Of a stretch of 33,633 nucleotides of DNA, positions 8,066 through 15,995 are shown one piece after another. The notes below the pieces were generated by a model. That model was not told where the DNA came from and ran no database searches. It was given only the letters and a program-made list of their open reading frames with translations. The translations under genes and the position numbers were made by a program. Numbering within the stretch: the first letter of the stretch is position 1; each line of letters starts with the position of its first letter. Origin of the DNA: Thermoguttaceae bacterium (GTDB lineage Bacteria; Planctomycetota; Planctomycetia; Pirellulales; Thermoguttaceae); assembly GCA_017434455.1 (NCBI GenBank), contig JAFRFG010000040.1:1-33633 (forward strand), in the 5' to 3' direction.

Positions 8066-9517
8066 ATGAAACGACGAACCATTGTTTTTCCGCTGGTCTT
8101 TGTTCTTTCCGCCGCGGTGATGTCGCTGTTCGCCGCCGAGCGGACGGTGGTCGAGCCGGTGGACGACGGCCGGGCGCTCATCAATCCGAATATGGGCTGG
8201 ACGATGCACTTTTATTCCAATGAGACAGCTCATTACGGCTGCCGTCTGGAACCGTCCGATTCGCTCGATTGGTTTGAGGGGTGTTCGGTCGTCTACCTGC
8301 GGGTTCCGTGGGCGTATCTGGAACCGGAAGAGGGTGTCTATAACTGGGCCCTTCTGGATACCCCGGCTCAGCGATGGATTGCCAAGGGAAAGCAGGTCGG
8401 TTTCCGGTTCACCACCTCGGAAAGCTGGATGGAATACGCCACGCCGAAATGGGTCTTTGACGCCGGCGCGAAATCGATCCCCTTTACCTTTCCCCGCGGC
8501 TATCCGGACGGTCCCCGCGTGGAAGGGAATCTGTACGACCCGGTGTTTGACGACCCGATTTTTCTCGAAAAACTCGATCGTTTTCTCGCCGCGGCGGGGG
8601 CACGGTACAACGGCCGGCCCGAAGTGGCCTTCATCGATATCGGTACCTTCGGCCTTTGGGGGGAAGGGCATACGCTGATGTCGAGTAAACTTTCCGACGC
8701 GGAAAACGCCCGAATGGCGCGGATTCACATCGATCTGCATAAAAAGCACTTTCCCGATACCCAGCTGTTTGTGATCGACGATGTTATCGGCCACGATGTT
8801 CCGGGGGACGATTTTCCCTTGATGAACGAGGCGGTTTCCGAAGGGATCGGTCTGAGGGATGACAGTATTTTTTGTATGGAGCCCCCCACCGCCTGGTACC
8901 ACGGGGAACTGGCGCAGAAATTCTGGCCGACCGTTCCGACCTTCCTCGAACATGGCCATTACCCAGTGATTAAGGGGGTGAACTGGTGGAACGACGAAAA
9001 GCTTCTCGAATCGGTCGAGGTCTACCACGCCAGTTATATGTCGATTCACGGCTGGCCGAAAGAAGAGTGGAAGGACTGCCGCGAGGTGATCCGTCGGATC
9101 AACCGGCGGCTCGGCTATCGGCTGCAGCTGCGCGCAATCGATTATCCCCAAACGGTGAAAATCGGTGAATTCTTCGATGTTTCCACCGTCTGGGCCAATG
9201 CCGGCGTGGCGCCCTGCTACGACGGCGGCTTTTTCGCGCTGACGATCAAAGACGCCGACGGCGGTATCGTCGCGGTCCTTTCGGACGAGACGTTCGACGT
9301 CAAATCGCTCCCGGTCGGGCCGGCCGACGCGATCCCGACGGTGGAGCATTCCTCCCGCTTCCGGGCCGGTTTGGTCGCTCCGACGACCAAACCGGGGAAA
9401 TATGACCTGTATTTCTCCGTCGGCCGGCGTGACGGAACCCCCGTGTATGAACTCCCCTACGGCCAAAGCGACGGGCAAAGACGGTACAAGATCGATCGGA
9501 TCGAACTGACGCAGTAG
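8066..9517 (+). CDS. Secreted DUF4832-family protein, copy B
   Basis: The protein has 483 residues and is a tandem paralogue of the preceding gene, with the same signal peptide start (MKRRTIVFPL), INPNMGWTMHFYSN, AYLEPEEGVYNWALLDTPAQRW, FIDIGTFGLWGEGH and C-terminal domain. It differs in the loop after DAGAKS (a PFTFPRGYPDGPRVEGN insertion-like segment) and in the stretch around residues 285-310, where NWWNDEK replaces the shorter loop of copy A. Those two variable loops probably border the active site, so the copies may differ in substrate; this is inference. A 26-base block across the start codon and long blocks near the 3' end are identical to copy A. It is the last gene of the plus-strand unit, ending just before a bidirectional terminator. 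A full-length antisense open frame over it is a coding shadow. Confidence 0.87.
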   Translation: MKRRTIVFPLVFVLSAAVMSLFAAERTVVEPVDDGRALINPNMGWTMHFYSNETAHYGCRLEPSDSLDWFEGCSVVYLRVPWAYLEPEEGVYNWALLDTPAQRWIAKGKQVGFRFTTSESWMEYATPKWVFDAGAKSIPFTFPRGYPDGPRVEGNLYDPVFDDPIFLEKLDRFLAAAGARYNGRPEVAFIDIGTFGLWGEGHTLMSSKLSDAENARMARIHIDLHKKHFPDTQLFVIDDVIGHDVPGDDFPLMNEAVSEGIGLRDDSIFCMEPPTAWYHGELAQKFWPTVPTFLEHGHYPVIKGVNWWNDEKLLESVEVYHASYMSIHGWPKEEWKDCREVIRRINRRLGYRLQLRAIDYPQTVKIGEFFDVSTVWANAGVAPCYDGGFFALTIKDADGGIVAVLSDETFDVKSLPVGPADAIPTVEHSSRFRAGLVAPTTKPGKYDLYFSVGRRDGTPVYELPYGQSDGQRRYKIDRIELTQ

Positions 9518-9565
9518 AAGGGAAAGGCCCTCAGGTGTGTGGTGAATCGCCCTAAAGATACCCCC

Positions 9566-9601
9566 GAAAAAAAGGCGCTCCCAAGAGGGAACGCCTTTTT
9601 T
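9566..9601. terminator. Bidirectional intrinsic terminator between convergent genes
   Basis: A 9-pair stem with one C/A mismatch (9574-9582 with 9587-9595) closes a 4-base AAGA loop. It has an A-run on the left (9567-9573) and a T-run on the right (9596-9601), so it can stop transcription from both the DUF4832 gene and the convergent HzsA-related gene. Confidence 0.85.
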
Positions 9602-9626
9602 ATTTCGTGCGGATAGGAGCTCTTCC

Positions 9627-12137
9627 TTATTGCAGCGGCGGCAGATCGATCTGCTTCCCCTCGCGCTGTTTGGCCTGCTCGGCCGGGTCGTACGAGCCGT
9701 AGAAGGGAACGTTCGCGTCGAGCCACAGATAAATATTCCGGCGGTCGGTGTCGGACAGATCGATACCGCGGTGGTTCTCGTCGTCGAGGATACCGCTTAA
9801 GCGGCTGATGTCGGCGCCGCTTTCACCGGGGAAGGTACAGGTGCGGCGGATCGACGATTCGGCCCATTCGTACCAGCGCAGGTAGGGGCGCAGGTTCTGG
9901 TACGAGACCGAAAAGGAACCGCTCGGGTCGTTTGTCAGGGCCGGGGCGTGGCTGTTTTCGCTTCCGTCATGACAACCGGCGCACGAGCGGTCGAGGATCG
10001 GCTGAATCAGCTGGACGTAGTTAAACGGCAGTGTCCCCGCCGGGCCGGGAGTAATTTCCGAGGCGGGGCGCAGGAAGGCGATCCGGTTCTTCTGGACGTT
10101 GTCTGCGGTGGTCTGCGCCTGCTCGTGGCAGCCGACGCAGCCGCGGTTTTCCCCCGGCTGAAGATAGACTTCGCTGTGCATCGTCTGGACGGCGCGGCCC
10201 GACTCATCGACCGCCTGGAAGTAGAGCGGCTTGCGCGCCGGGGCGGTGAAGTGCGCCGAACCGTCTTTTTCGACCGGGACGGTCCCCAGCAGCATGCGGG
10301 CCGAACCGGCGAAGTCGTGGCCGATCTTCGGGTTGTGGCCGGTGTGGGTGGGGTACTTGGGCAGAAGCTGATAGATCCGCAGCTCTTTGATCGGACGATC
10401 CTCCGGCATCGGGCGCAGCGACTCGTAGACATTACTCAAACTGAACGTTCCGACAGCGTTCTCCTCACCGCTGTCGACCGACTGCGGCGCGATGACCGGC
10501 GCGGGGGGCGTTTCGGCGATCAAAAGCGGGTCGCGGCACTCAAACTGGGGGTCCTCGTAGAGAAGCTCGAGGTTCCCGATCTTGTCGCGGTAGTAGACCC
10601 CCGTTCGGCCGTGCCGGACGGTCTCGTGCGTCAGCGCGCCGTGGGTGGGAAGATAGCCCCCCATCGGGTCGTGGCTGTACGCTGTCAGGCAGCTGTCCTC
10701 CGACAGCGGGAAGGGGGAATAGTAGTAATGCGTCGGGACGCAGTTCGGACCGAGGTCGTCGATCTGCGGGGTCTCGGGGAAGGGGACTTCCGGCGTAAAG
10801 ACCTCGATGGCTCCGAGATCATCGAAACCGGTCTGGGGATCGTAGGTGACCTTCGACGGGTCGAGCACGGCGATTGTTCCGCCGACTCCCAGATGGTGCG
10901 CGGCGCCTAAGAACATCACCTTGTTCGAGCCGGGGATCACCCGCGGCTGGATCGCCACGCAGACATCCTCGGTGTAGTTCCCAAACAGTGAGACGGCACC
11001 GGTCCCGTCGGGGTTCGTCAGCCAAAGTCCCTGATAACGCGAGGCGGCGCGGTCGACGTAGTCCCATCGGGTATAGATGATCCGCCCGTCGTTCATCACC
11101 TGCGGGGTCCATTCGTTCGTCTCGTGCCACGAAAGGGTCTTGATGCTCCCGTCCGGATCGAGCCGGTGAAGCGTCGCCGTGAAGATCGGTTCGTGGCTGC
11201 CGTTGCAGCGGGCGAAGCTCCCGCGCCGGGTCGAGCAGAAGACAACTCCGCCGTCGGGCAGGGGGGCACCGGAAAAGTCGTCCCAGATCCCTTCGGTGAG
11301 CTGCTGATAGGAGCCGTCGGCAAGATTCATCTTAAAGAGGTGGAACTTCCCCTCGGGCTCTTTGAGGAAGCGCCCCAGCTGGGTATCGGTGTCGGGGAGC
11401 CCCGGATCGCCGGCTTGGAGGGTATCGACCGCGTCAAGACGCGGGGCGTTGGGGTCCATCACCTTCGAGAAGTCGGCGAACGAGAAGTAAAGCGTCTTGG
11501 CGTCGCTGGAAAGGTTCGGCGTGGCGAACTGCCCCATCGGGAAATCTTTTGTCAGGTCGATCGTTTCGAACGACATCCCCGGGTTCTTTAGGATATAAAG
11601 CCCGCCGCCGTGGATGTTGCTGAAGCGCATGTAGTACGAGAGGTAATCCTGCAGCAGCTGAAAGCCGTAGCGGTTCCCCTTGAGGAAGACGATCTGCCGG
11701 CCGGCCAGCGGCTCGCTGGAGAAGATCGCCCGGCGGATCGCCAGCCGGAGCTTTCGATAGACGCCGAGACGCATCTCCTTGGCGGGGCCGTTCGGGGTCC
11801 ACAGGTCACTCTCGTTCGGGAGGGTGTTGACACTTCGCGCCTGGTCGATCGCCTGCCGCAGCGCCTGGGCGCCTTGCTCGTCGATCGCGCCGTCGGCGGT
11901 GAGATTCTCGTAAAGGCGCTCGGCCCGGAAGACCAGGTTATTGAGCGCCATAGGATGCCCGCAGTCGCGGTGGAGACGTCCCTCTTGTTTATCCCAGTCG
12001 GCGTACAGGGCCTGGAGAAACGCTTCATCGTACGTCGGTTCGTCACAGAACAGACGGTTCGCAGCCAGCGGCACCAGGGCCGCCAGGAGCAAAAGCACGG
12101 CCATCGCCATGCGGCGGGTCTTTTGAGATTGGTTCAT
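9627..12137 (-). CDS. HzsA-related PD40-propeller di-haem c-type cytochrome, copy 1
   Basis: The protein has 836 residues with an N-terminal signal or anchor (about 9-31, MAMAVLLLLAALVPLAA). Residues roughly 190-480 read as a PD40/TolB-like beta-propeller (STRRGSFARC, WTPQVMNDGRIIYTRWDYVDR, GLWLTNPDGTGAVSLFGNYTED). Two c-type haem motifs follow: C667-V-G-C670-H671 and C719-A-G-C722-H723. This order matches the HzsA-related family named after the alpha subunit of anammox hydrazine synthase, but that relation is architectural only: no HzsB/C partner is visible, and the residue four after the first haem His is Gln rather than the Tyr I recall as the alphaI haem ligand in true HzsA. Export and haem attachment imply a periplasmic redox role, substrate unknown. 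It lies 55 bases after the PNP gene, probably co-transcribed, and ends at a shared terminator. Confidence 0.87.
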   Translation of the reverse strand: MNQSQKTRRMAMAVLLLLAALVPLAANRLFCDEPTYDEAFLQALYADWDKQEGRLHRDCGHPMALNNLVFRAERLYENLTADGAIDEQGAQALRQAIDQARSVNTLPNESDLWTPNGPAKEMRLGVYRKLRLAIRRAIFSSEPLAGRQIVFLKGNRYGFQLLQDYLSYYMRFSNIHGGGLYILKNPGMSFETIDLTKDFPMGQFATPNLSSDAKTLYFSFADFSKVMDPNAPRLDAVDTLQAGDPGLPDTDTQLGRFLKEPEGKFHLFKMNLADGSYQQLTEGIWDDFSGAPLPDGGVVFCSTRRGSFARCNGSHEPIFTATLHRLDPDGSIKTLSWHETNEWTPQVMNDGRIIYTRWDYVDRAASRYQGLWLTNPDGTGAVSLFGNYTEDVCVAIQPRVIPGSNKVMFLGAAHHLGVGGTIAVLDPSKVTYDPQTGFDDLGAIEVFTPEVPFPETPQIDDLGPNCVPTHYYYSPFPLSEDSCLTAYSHDPMGGYLPTHGALTHETVRHGRTGVYYRDKIGNLELLYEDPQFECRDPLLIAETPPAPVIAPQSVDSGEENAVGTFSLSNVYESLRPMPEDRPIKELRIYQLLPKYPTHTGHNPKIGHDFAGSARMLLGTVPVEKDGSAHFTAPARKPLYFQAVDESGRAVQTMHSEVYLQPGENRGCVGCHEQAQTTADNVQKNRIAFLRPASEITPGPAGTLPFNYVQLIQPILDRSCAGCHDGSENSHAPALTNDPSGSFSVSYQNLRPYLRWYEWAESSIRRTCTFPGESGADISRLSGILDDENHRGIDLSDTDRRNIYLWLDANVPFYGSYDPAEQAKQREGKQIDLPPLQ

Positions 12138-12192
12138 TGTCGTGGTTTCTCTTATGGTATCGAAACGTTTGTTTGGAATAATCTTTTGGGGG

Positions 12193-13110
12193 TCAATCGA
12201 GCTGTTTGAGTACGCCGCAGATGATATCGTTCATCTTCGGCTCGGCGCTGTTGGCCGCTTCGGTGATCAGATCGTGATCGGCCGTCTCTCTCAAGTCGGG
12301 GAGGCACATATCGGTCACCACCGAGATCCCGAGGACCTCCATCGACAGATAGCGAGCGGCGATCACCTCGGGAACGGTCGACATCCCAACGACGTCGGCG
12401 CCGATCCCCTTTAAGAAGCGGTATTCCGCCCGGGTCTCGAAGTTCGGTCCCAGAAGGCCGACGTAGACCCCCTGATGGGTTTTGATCCCGAGCGACAGGG
12501 CGGTTTCTTCCGCCATTTTGATCAGGCGGTGGCTGTACGGCTCGATCATATCGGGGAAGCGCGGGCCGAGCCGCTCGTCGTTCGGGCCGGTGAGGGGATT
12601 ACATCCGAACAGGTTGATATGATCCTCGATCAGGACAATATCTCCCCGTTCGTAGCGGGGGTTCATTCCTCCGGCGGCGTTCGAGACGAATAACCTCTTG
12701 GCCCCCAGCCGGTTGGCGACGAAGATCGGGAAGACGACCTCTTGAGGGGTGTATCCCTCATAGAGGTGAAAGCGTCCCTGCATTGCTATGACTCTTTTCC
12801 CCTCAAGAGAGCCGAGGATCAGGTTGCCGGCGTGCGACTCGACCGTCGAGACGGCGAAGTGAGGGATTTGCTCGTAGGGGAGGACGACATCGGCTTCGAT
12901 CCGCTCGGCCAGGTGCCCGAGTCCCGTTCCGAGGATGATCAGCACGTCGGGGGTCTGATCCCAGCGGGCGCGGATATAGTCGGCCGCCTCGGTGATTTTG
13001 TCGTAGTACGACAAAGGCGGCTCTTCGGCGTGTGTCGGGGCGGTCCGGGCGAAAAACAGCAGCGAGCAGCAGAGAACCAGCAGACGGGAGATAGTGTGTG
13101 TGATCGTCAT
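12193..13110 (-). CDS. Purine nucleoside phosphorylase (trimeric PNP family) with N-terminal signal peptide
   Basis: The protein has 305 residues. Residues 31-305 align along the whole length of trimeric PNPs: phosphate loop GTGLG (61-65), H93 in ESHAG, QGRFHLYEGY (111-120), SNAAGG (143-148), GPNDERLGPRFPDM, FETRAEY with E225 (human E201), GMSTVPE with M243 (human M219) and H279 (human H257). The position of human N243, which sets 6-oxo versus 6-amino purine preference, is Asp267 here, so adenosine acceptance is possible. Residues 1-28 are a signal peptide (LLVLCCSLLFF, then PTHA-EE), unexpected for a cytosolic salvage enzyme; there is no in-frame Met between it and the catalytic domain. The reaction is purine nucleoside plus phosphate to base plus ribose-1-phosphate. 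A promoter lies just upstream, and the next gene is HzsA-related. Confidence 0.93.
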   Translation of the reverse strand: MTITHTISRLLVLCCSLLFFARTAPTHAEEPPLSYYDKITEAADYIRARWDQTPDVLIILGTGLGHLAERIEADVVLPYEQIPHFAVSTVESHAGNLILGSLEGKRVIAMQGRFHLYEGYTPQEVVFPIFVANRLGAKRLFVSNAAGGMNPRYERGDIVLIEDHINLFGCNPLTGPNDERLGPRFPDMIEPYSHRLIKMAEETALSLGIKTHQGVYVGLLGPNFETRAEYRFLKGIGADVVGMSTVPEVIAARYLSMEVLGISVVTDMCLPDLRETADHDLITEAANSAEPKMNDIICGVLKQLD

Positions 13111-13160
13111 AACTAAAACGGCGGATGGTTGTTAAAGGTTAAGGATAAACGGCATGCTTC

Positions 13161-13190
13161 ATCTTACTTGGCCCGGGGTGATTTTGTCAA
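13161..13190 (-). promoter_or_regulatory. Sigma70-type promoter for the PNP gene
   Basis: Read on the minus strand: TTGACA (13185-13190), 18-base spacer, TAAGAT (13161-13166). The start would fall near 13154, leaving a leader of about 44 bases before the PNP ATG. No obvious Shine-Dalgarno precedes that ATG. Confidence 0.7.
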
Positions 13191-13232
13191 CATTTTATTC
13201 CCTGGGCGTTTGAGCGGCCGCCTAAAAAAGCG

Positions 13233-15758
13233 CTACTGCAGCGGCGGCGGCTCGATCTGCTCGCCCCGGAGCTGTTTGGCCTGTTCAGCCGGATCATACG
13301 TCCCATAGAAGGGGATATTCGCGTCGAGCCACAGATAGATGGCGCGGCGATCCTCCTCCGAAAGTCCGATATCCTTGTGGTTATCGTCGTCGAGGATCTT
13401 TGTCAGGCGGCTGACGTCGGCGCCGCACTCACCGGGGAACGTGCAGGTGTGGCGGATTGTCTGATCCAGCCATTCATACCATCGCAGGTAGGGGCGCAGG
13501 TTCAGATACGAAAGCGAGAACGCGCCGTGCGGTTCTGCGTTTAAGATCGGATTGTGGCTGTTTTCACCCCAGTCGTGGCATCTCACACACGCGCGGTCGA
13601 GGACCGGCTGAACCAGTTGGACATAGTTAAACGGAAGGGTCCCCGCTGGACCGGGGGTAATCTGCGAGGCGGGGCGCAAGAAGGCGATCCGGTTCTTCTG
13701 GATGTTGTCGGCGGTGGTCTGCGCCTGCTCGTGGCAGCCGACACAGCCGCGGTTTTCCCCCGGCTGAAGATAGACTTCGCTGCGCATCGATTGGACGGCA
13801 CGGCCCGACTCATCGACCGCTTGGAAGTAGAGCGGCTTGCGCGCCGGGGCAATGAAGTGCGCCGAACCGTCTTTCTCGACCGGGACGGTCCCAAGCAGCA
13901 TCCGCGCCGAGCCGGCGAAGTCATGACCGATTTGCGGGACATTGCCGGTATGGGTGGGGTACTTGGGCAGAAGCTGATAGATCCGCAGCTCCTTGATTGG
14001 GCGATCCTCCGGCAACGGACGCAGCGACTCGTAGACATTGCTCAAGCTGAACGTTCCTACCGCGTCTTTCTCGCCGTCATCGGCCGACTGCGGCGCGATG
14101 ACCGGGGCGGCAGGAGTCTCGGCGATCAAGAGCGGATCTCGGCATTCAAACTCCGGGTCTTCATAGAGAAGCTCGAGGTTCCCGATCTTGTCGCGGTAAT
14201 AGACCCCCGTTCGGCCGTGCCGGACGGTCTCGTGCGTCAGATTGCCATTGGTCGGCAGATACCCTCCCAGGGGCTCGTGACTGTACGCCGTCAGGCAGCT
14301 TTCCTCCGACAGCGGGAAGGGGGAATAGTAGTAATGATTGGGAGTATAGCCCGCGCTGGAGCCGCTGCCGGGAAGGGGGGATTCGGGGAAGGGAATCTCG
14401 GGGGTGAACATCTCGATGGCCCCCAGATCGTCAAAACCGGTCTGCGGGTCGTAGGTGACCTTCGACGGGTCGAGAATCAAGATCGTTCCGCCGACGGCCA
14501 GATGGTGGGCCGCGCCGATGAACATCACCTTATTCGAACCGGGGATCACCCGCGGCTGAATACAGACGTAGATATCCTCGGTATAGTTCCCGAAGAGTGA
14601 GACGGCGCCGGTTCCGTCGGGATTGGTGAGCCACAGTCCCTGATAGCGTTGCGCGGGGCGGTCGACGTAGTCCCAGCGGCAGTAGATGATACGCCCGTCG
14701 TTCATCACCTGCGGGGTCCATTCGTTCGTCTCGTGCCACGAGAGAGTCTTGATACTCCCGTCTTTGTCGAGCCGATGGAGCGTCGCCGTCATAATCGGTT
14801 CATGAGCGCCGTTGCAGCGGGCGAAACTCCCGCGCCGGGTTGAGCAGAAGACGATCCCGCCGTCAGGAAGCGGCGCGCCGCAGAAATCGTCCCAAACCCC
14901 TTCGGTGAGCTGTCGGCAGGAACCGTCGGCGAGGTTCATCTCAAAGAGATGGAATTTCCCCTCGGGATCTTTAAGGAAGTTCCCCAGCTGGGTGTCGGTG
15001 TCGGGGAGGCCCGGATCACCTCGCTGCAGGATATCGACCGCGTCAAGGCGCGGGGCGTTGGGGTCCATCACCTTCGAGAAGTCGGCGAACGAGAAGTAAA
15101 GCGTTTTAGCGTCGTTGGATAGGTTCGGTGTGGAGAACTGCCCCATCGGGAAATCTTTCGTCAGCTCGACGGTCTGGAACGACATCCCGGGATTTTTCAG
15201 GATGAAGAGCCCGCCGCCGTGGATATTGCTGAAGCGCAAATAGTACGAGAGGTAGTCGTTGAGAACCTCAAAGCCGTAGCGATTCCCCTTGAGGAAAACG
15301 ATCTGGCGGCCGGCCAGCTCCTTGCTGGAGAAGATCGCGCGGCGCATCGCCAGACGGAGCTTTCGATAGTGGGCCAGGATTTCTGCGCCGGTATTCGTCT
15401 GGTTCCATCGGTCGGCGTCGGTCGGGGCGGTATTATAGCCGCGCGCCTGGTCGATCGCCTTCCGCAGCGCATCGGCCTCCCGCTGGTCGATCAGATCTTC
15501 GCCGGTGAGCCGGTCGTGAAGGCGCACGGCTCGAAGAACCAGCTGATAGAGCGCGTAGGGGTGGGAACAGTTCAGTCCCAGGCGTGCCTCCTGCTTCTCC
15601 CAATCGGCGCAGAGGGCTTGGAGAAACGCCTCATCGCTCGTCGGCTCGTCGGCACGAAGGTGGATGAAGATACCTTGGGCGGCAATTAAGGTGAGAGTCA
15701 ATGTCGCCAGAAGCAGCGTTCGAGTTACCCTGTCGCGGGAACAGTGAAGTCGGGTCAC
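13233..15758 (-). CDS. HzsA-related PD40-propeller di-haem c-type cytochrome, copy 2
   Basis: From GTG 15758 the protein has 841 residues. That start has AAGGA seven bases upstream; an in-frame ATG at 15797 would add 13 residues but lacks a site. A hydrophobic signal segment (LLLATLTLTLIAA) precedes DEPTSDEAFLQAL, which is nearly identical to copy 1. The propeller, RRGSFARC, SWHETNEWTPQVMNDGRIIY and the C-terminal domain are retained; haem motifs are C672-V-G-C675-H676 and C724-V-R-C727-H728. Identity with copy 1 is high throughout, the main differences being the segment after FPESP (a GSGSSAGY insertion), the second haem site and surface loops. It is presumably a periplasmic redox or sensor protein of unknown substrate. 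It is followed by the PNP gene, which has its own promoter. Confidence 0.86.
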   Translation of the reverse strand: MTRLHCSRDRVTRTLLLATLTLTLIAAQGIFIHLRADEPTSDEAFLQALCADWEKQEARLGLNCSHPYALYQLVLRAVRLHDRLTGEDLIDQREADALRKAIDQARGYNTAPTDADRWNQTNTGAEILAHYRKLRLAMRRAIFSSKELAGRQIVFLKGNRYGFEVLNDYLSYYLRFSNIHGGGLFILKNPGMSFQTVELTKDFPMGQFSTPNLSNDAKTLYFSFADFSKVMDPNAPRLDAVDILQRGDPGLPDTDTQLGNFLKDPEGKFHLFEMNLADGSCRQLTEGVWDDFCGAPLPDGGIVFCSTRRGSFARCNGAHEPIMTATLHRLDKDGSIKTLSWHETNEWTPQVMNDGRIIYCRWDYVDRPAQRYQGLWLTNPDGTGAVSLFGNYTEDIYVCIQPRVIPGSNKVMFIGAAHHLAVGGTILILDPSKVTYDPQTGFDDLGAIEMFTPEIPFPESPLPGSGSSAGYTPNHYYYSPFPLSEESCLTAYSHEPLGGYLPTNGNLTHETVRHGRTGVYYRDKIGNLELLYEDPEFECRDPLLIAETPAAPVIAPQSADDGEKDAVGTFSLSNVYESLRPLPEDRPIKELRIYQLLPKYPTHTGNVPQIGHDFAGSARMLLGTVPVEKDGSAHFIAPARKPLYFQAVDESGRAVQSMRSEVYLQPGENRGCVGCHEQAQTTADNIQKNRIAFLRPASQITPGPAGTLPFNYVQLVQPVLDRACVRCHDWGENSHNPILNAEPHGAFSLSYLNLRPYLRWYEWLDQTIRHTCTFPGECGADVSRLTKILDDDNHKDIGLSEEDRRAIYLWLDANIPFYGTYDPAEQAKQLRGEQIEPPPLQ

Positions 15759-15822
15759 GGTCCGGTCCTTGTTTTGTGATGGTGAGACGGTGATCATTGT
15801 TGATCAATAGGCGGTCTGAAAG

Positions 15823-15852
15823 ATTCTACCCTGTTTGAGGGGAGATTGTCAA
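15823..15852 (-). promoter_or_regulatory. Sigma70-type promoter for HzsA-related copy 2
   Basis: On the minus strand: TTGACA (15847-15852), 18-base spacer, TAGAAT (15823-15828). It has the same architecture as the PNP promoter. Predicted start is near 15816, giving a leader of roughly 58 bases to GTG 15758. Confidence 0.72.
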
Positions 15853-15896
15853 TGAAAGCCGCGGGTTCCTTTAGGGGCATTTTGTCTGTGACTGTC

Positions 15897-15925
15897 TTGA
15901 TTTTTGGTGGGTGATCGGGTAAAAA
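15897..15925 (+). promoter_or_regulatory. Likely promoter for the GH28 gene
   Basis: TTGATT (15897-15902), 17-base spacer, TAAAAA (15920-15925), in the 200-base divergent region facing the plus-strand GH28 gene. The -10 is a moderate match, so this call is weaker than the minus-strand promoter beside it. Confidence 0.45.
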
Positions 15926-15995
15926 TTTATCCAATGGGGGATGTGTTCCTCTTTTGTTCGAAGATACCTCAAACCCTTAGACCCAGGCGTACGAT

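Noticed and set aside
8030..9478. A 482-codon open frame antisense to the second DUF4832 gene, and similar long antisense frames at 39-1046, 2721-3791, 9948-10910, 13554-14600 and 18104-19267
   Set aside because: Each mirrors a gene with clear homology and signal peptide on the other strand. GC-rich codon bias removes stops in the mirrored frame, and the translations resemble each other only because the sense genes are paralogues.
13191..13232. Intrinsic terminator after HzsA-related copy 2
   Set aside because: On the minus strand there is a T-run after AGCGCT close to the stop codon, but the stem would be only three base pairs.
9627..15758. Reading the HzsA-related genes as hydrazine synthase and the organism as an anammox bacterium
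   Set aside because: No HzsB/C, hydrazine dehydrogenase or multi-haem partners occur here, the residue four after the first haem His differs from what I recall in HzsA, and such HzsA-related proteins are common in non-anammox PVC bacteria.
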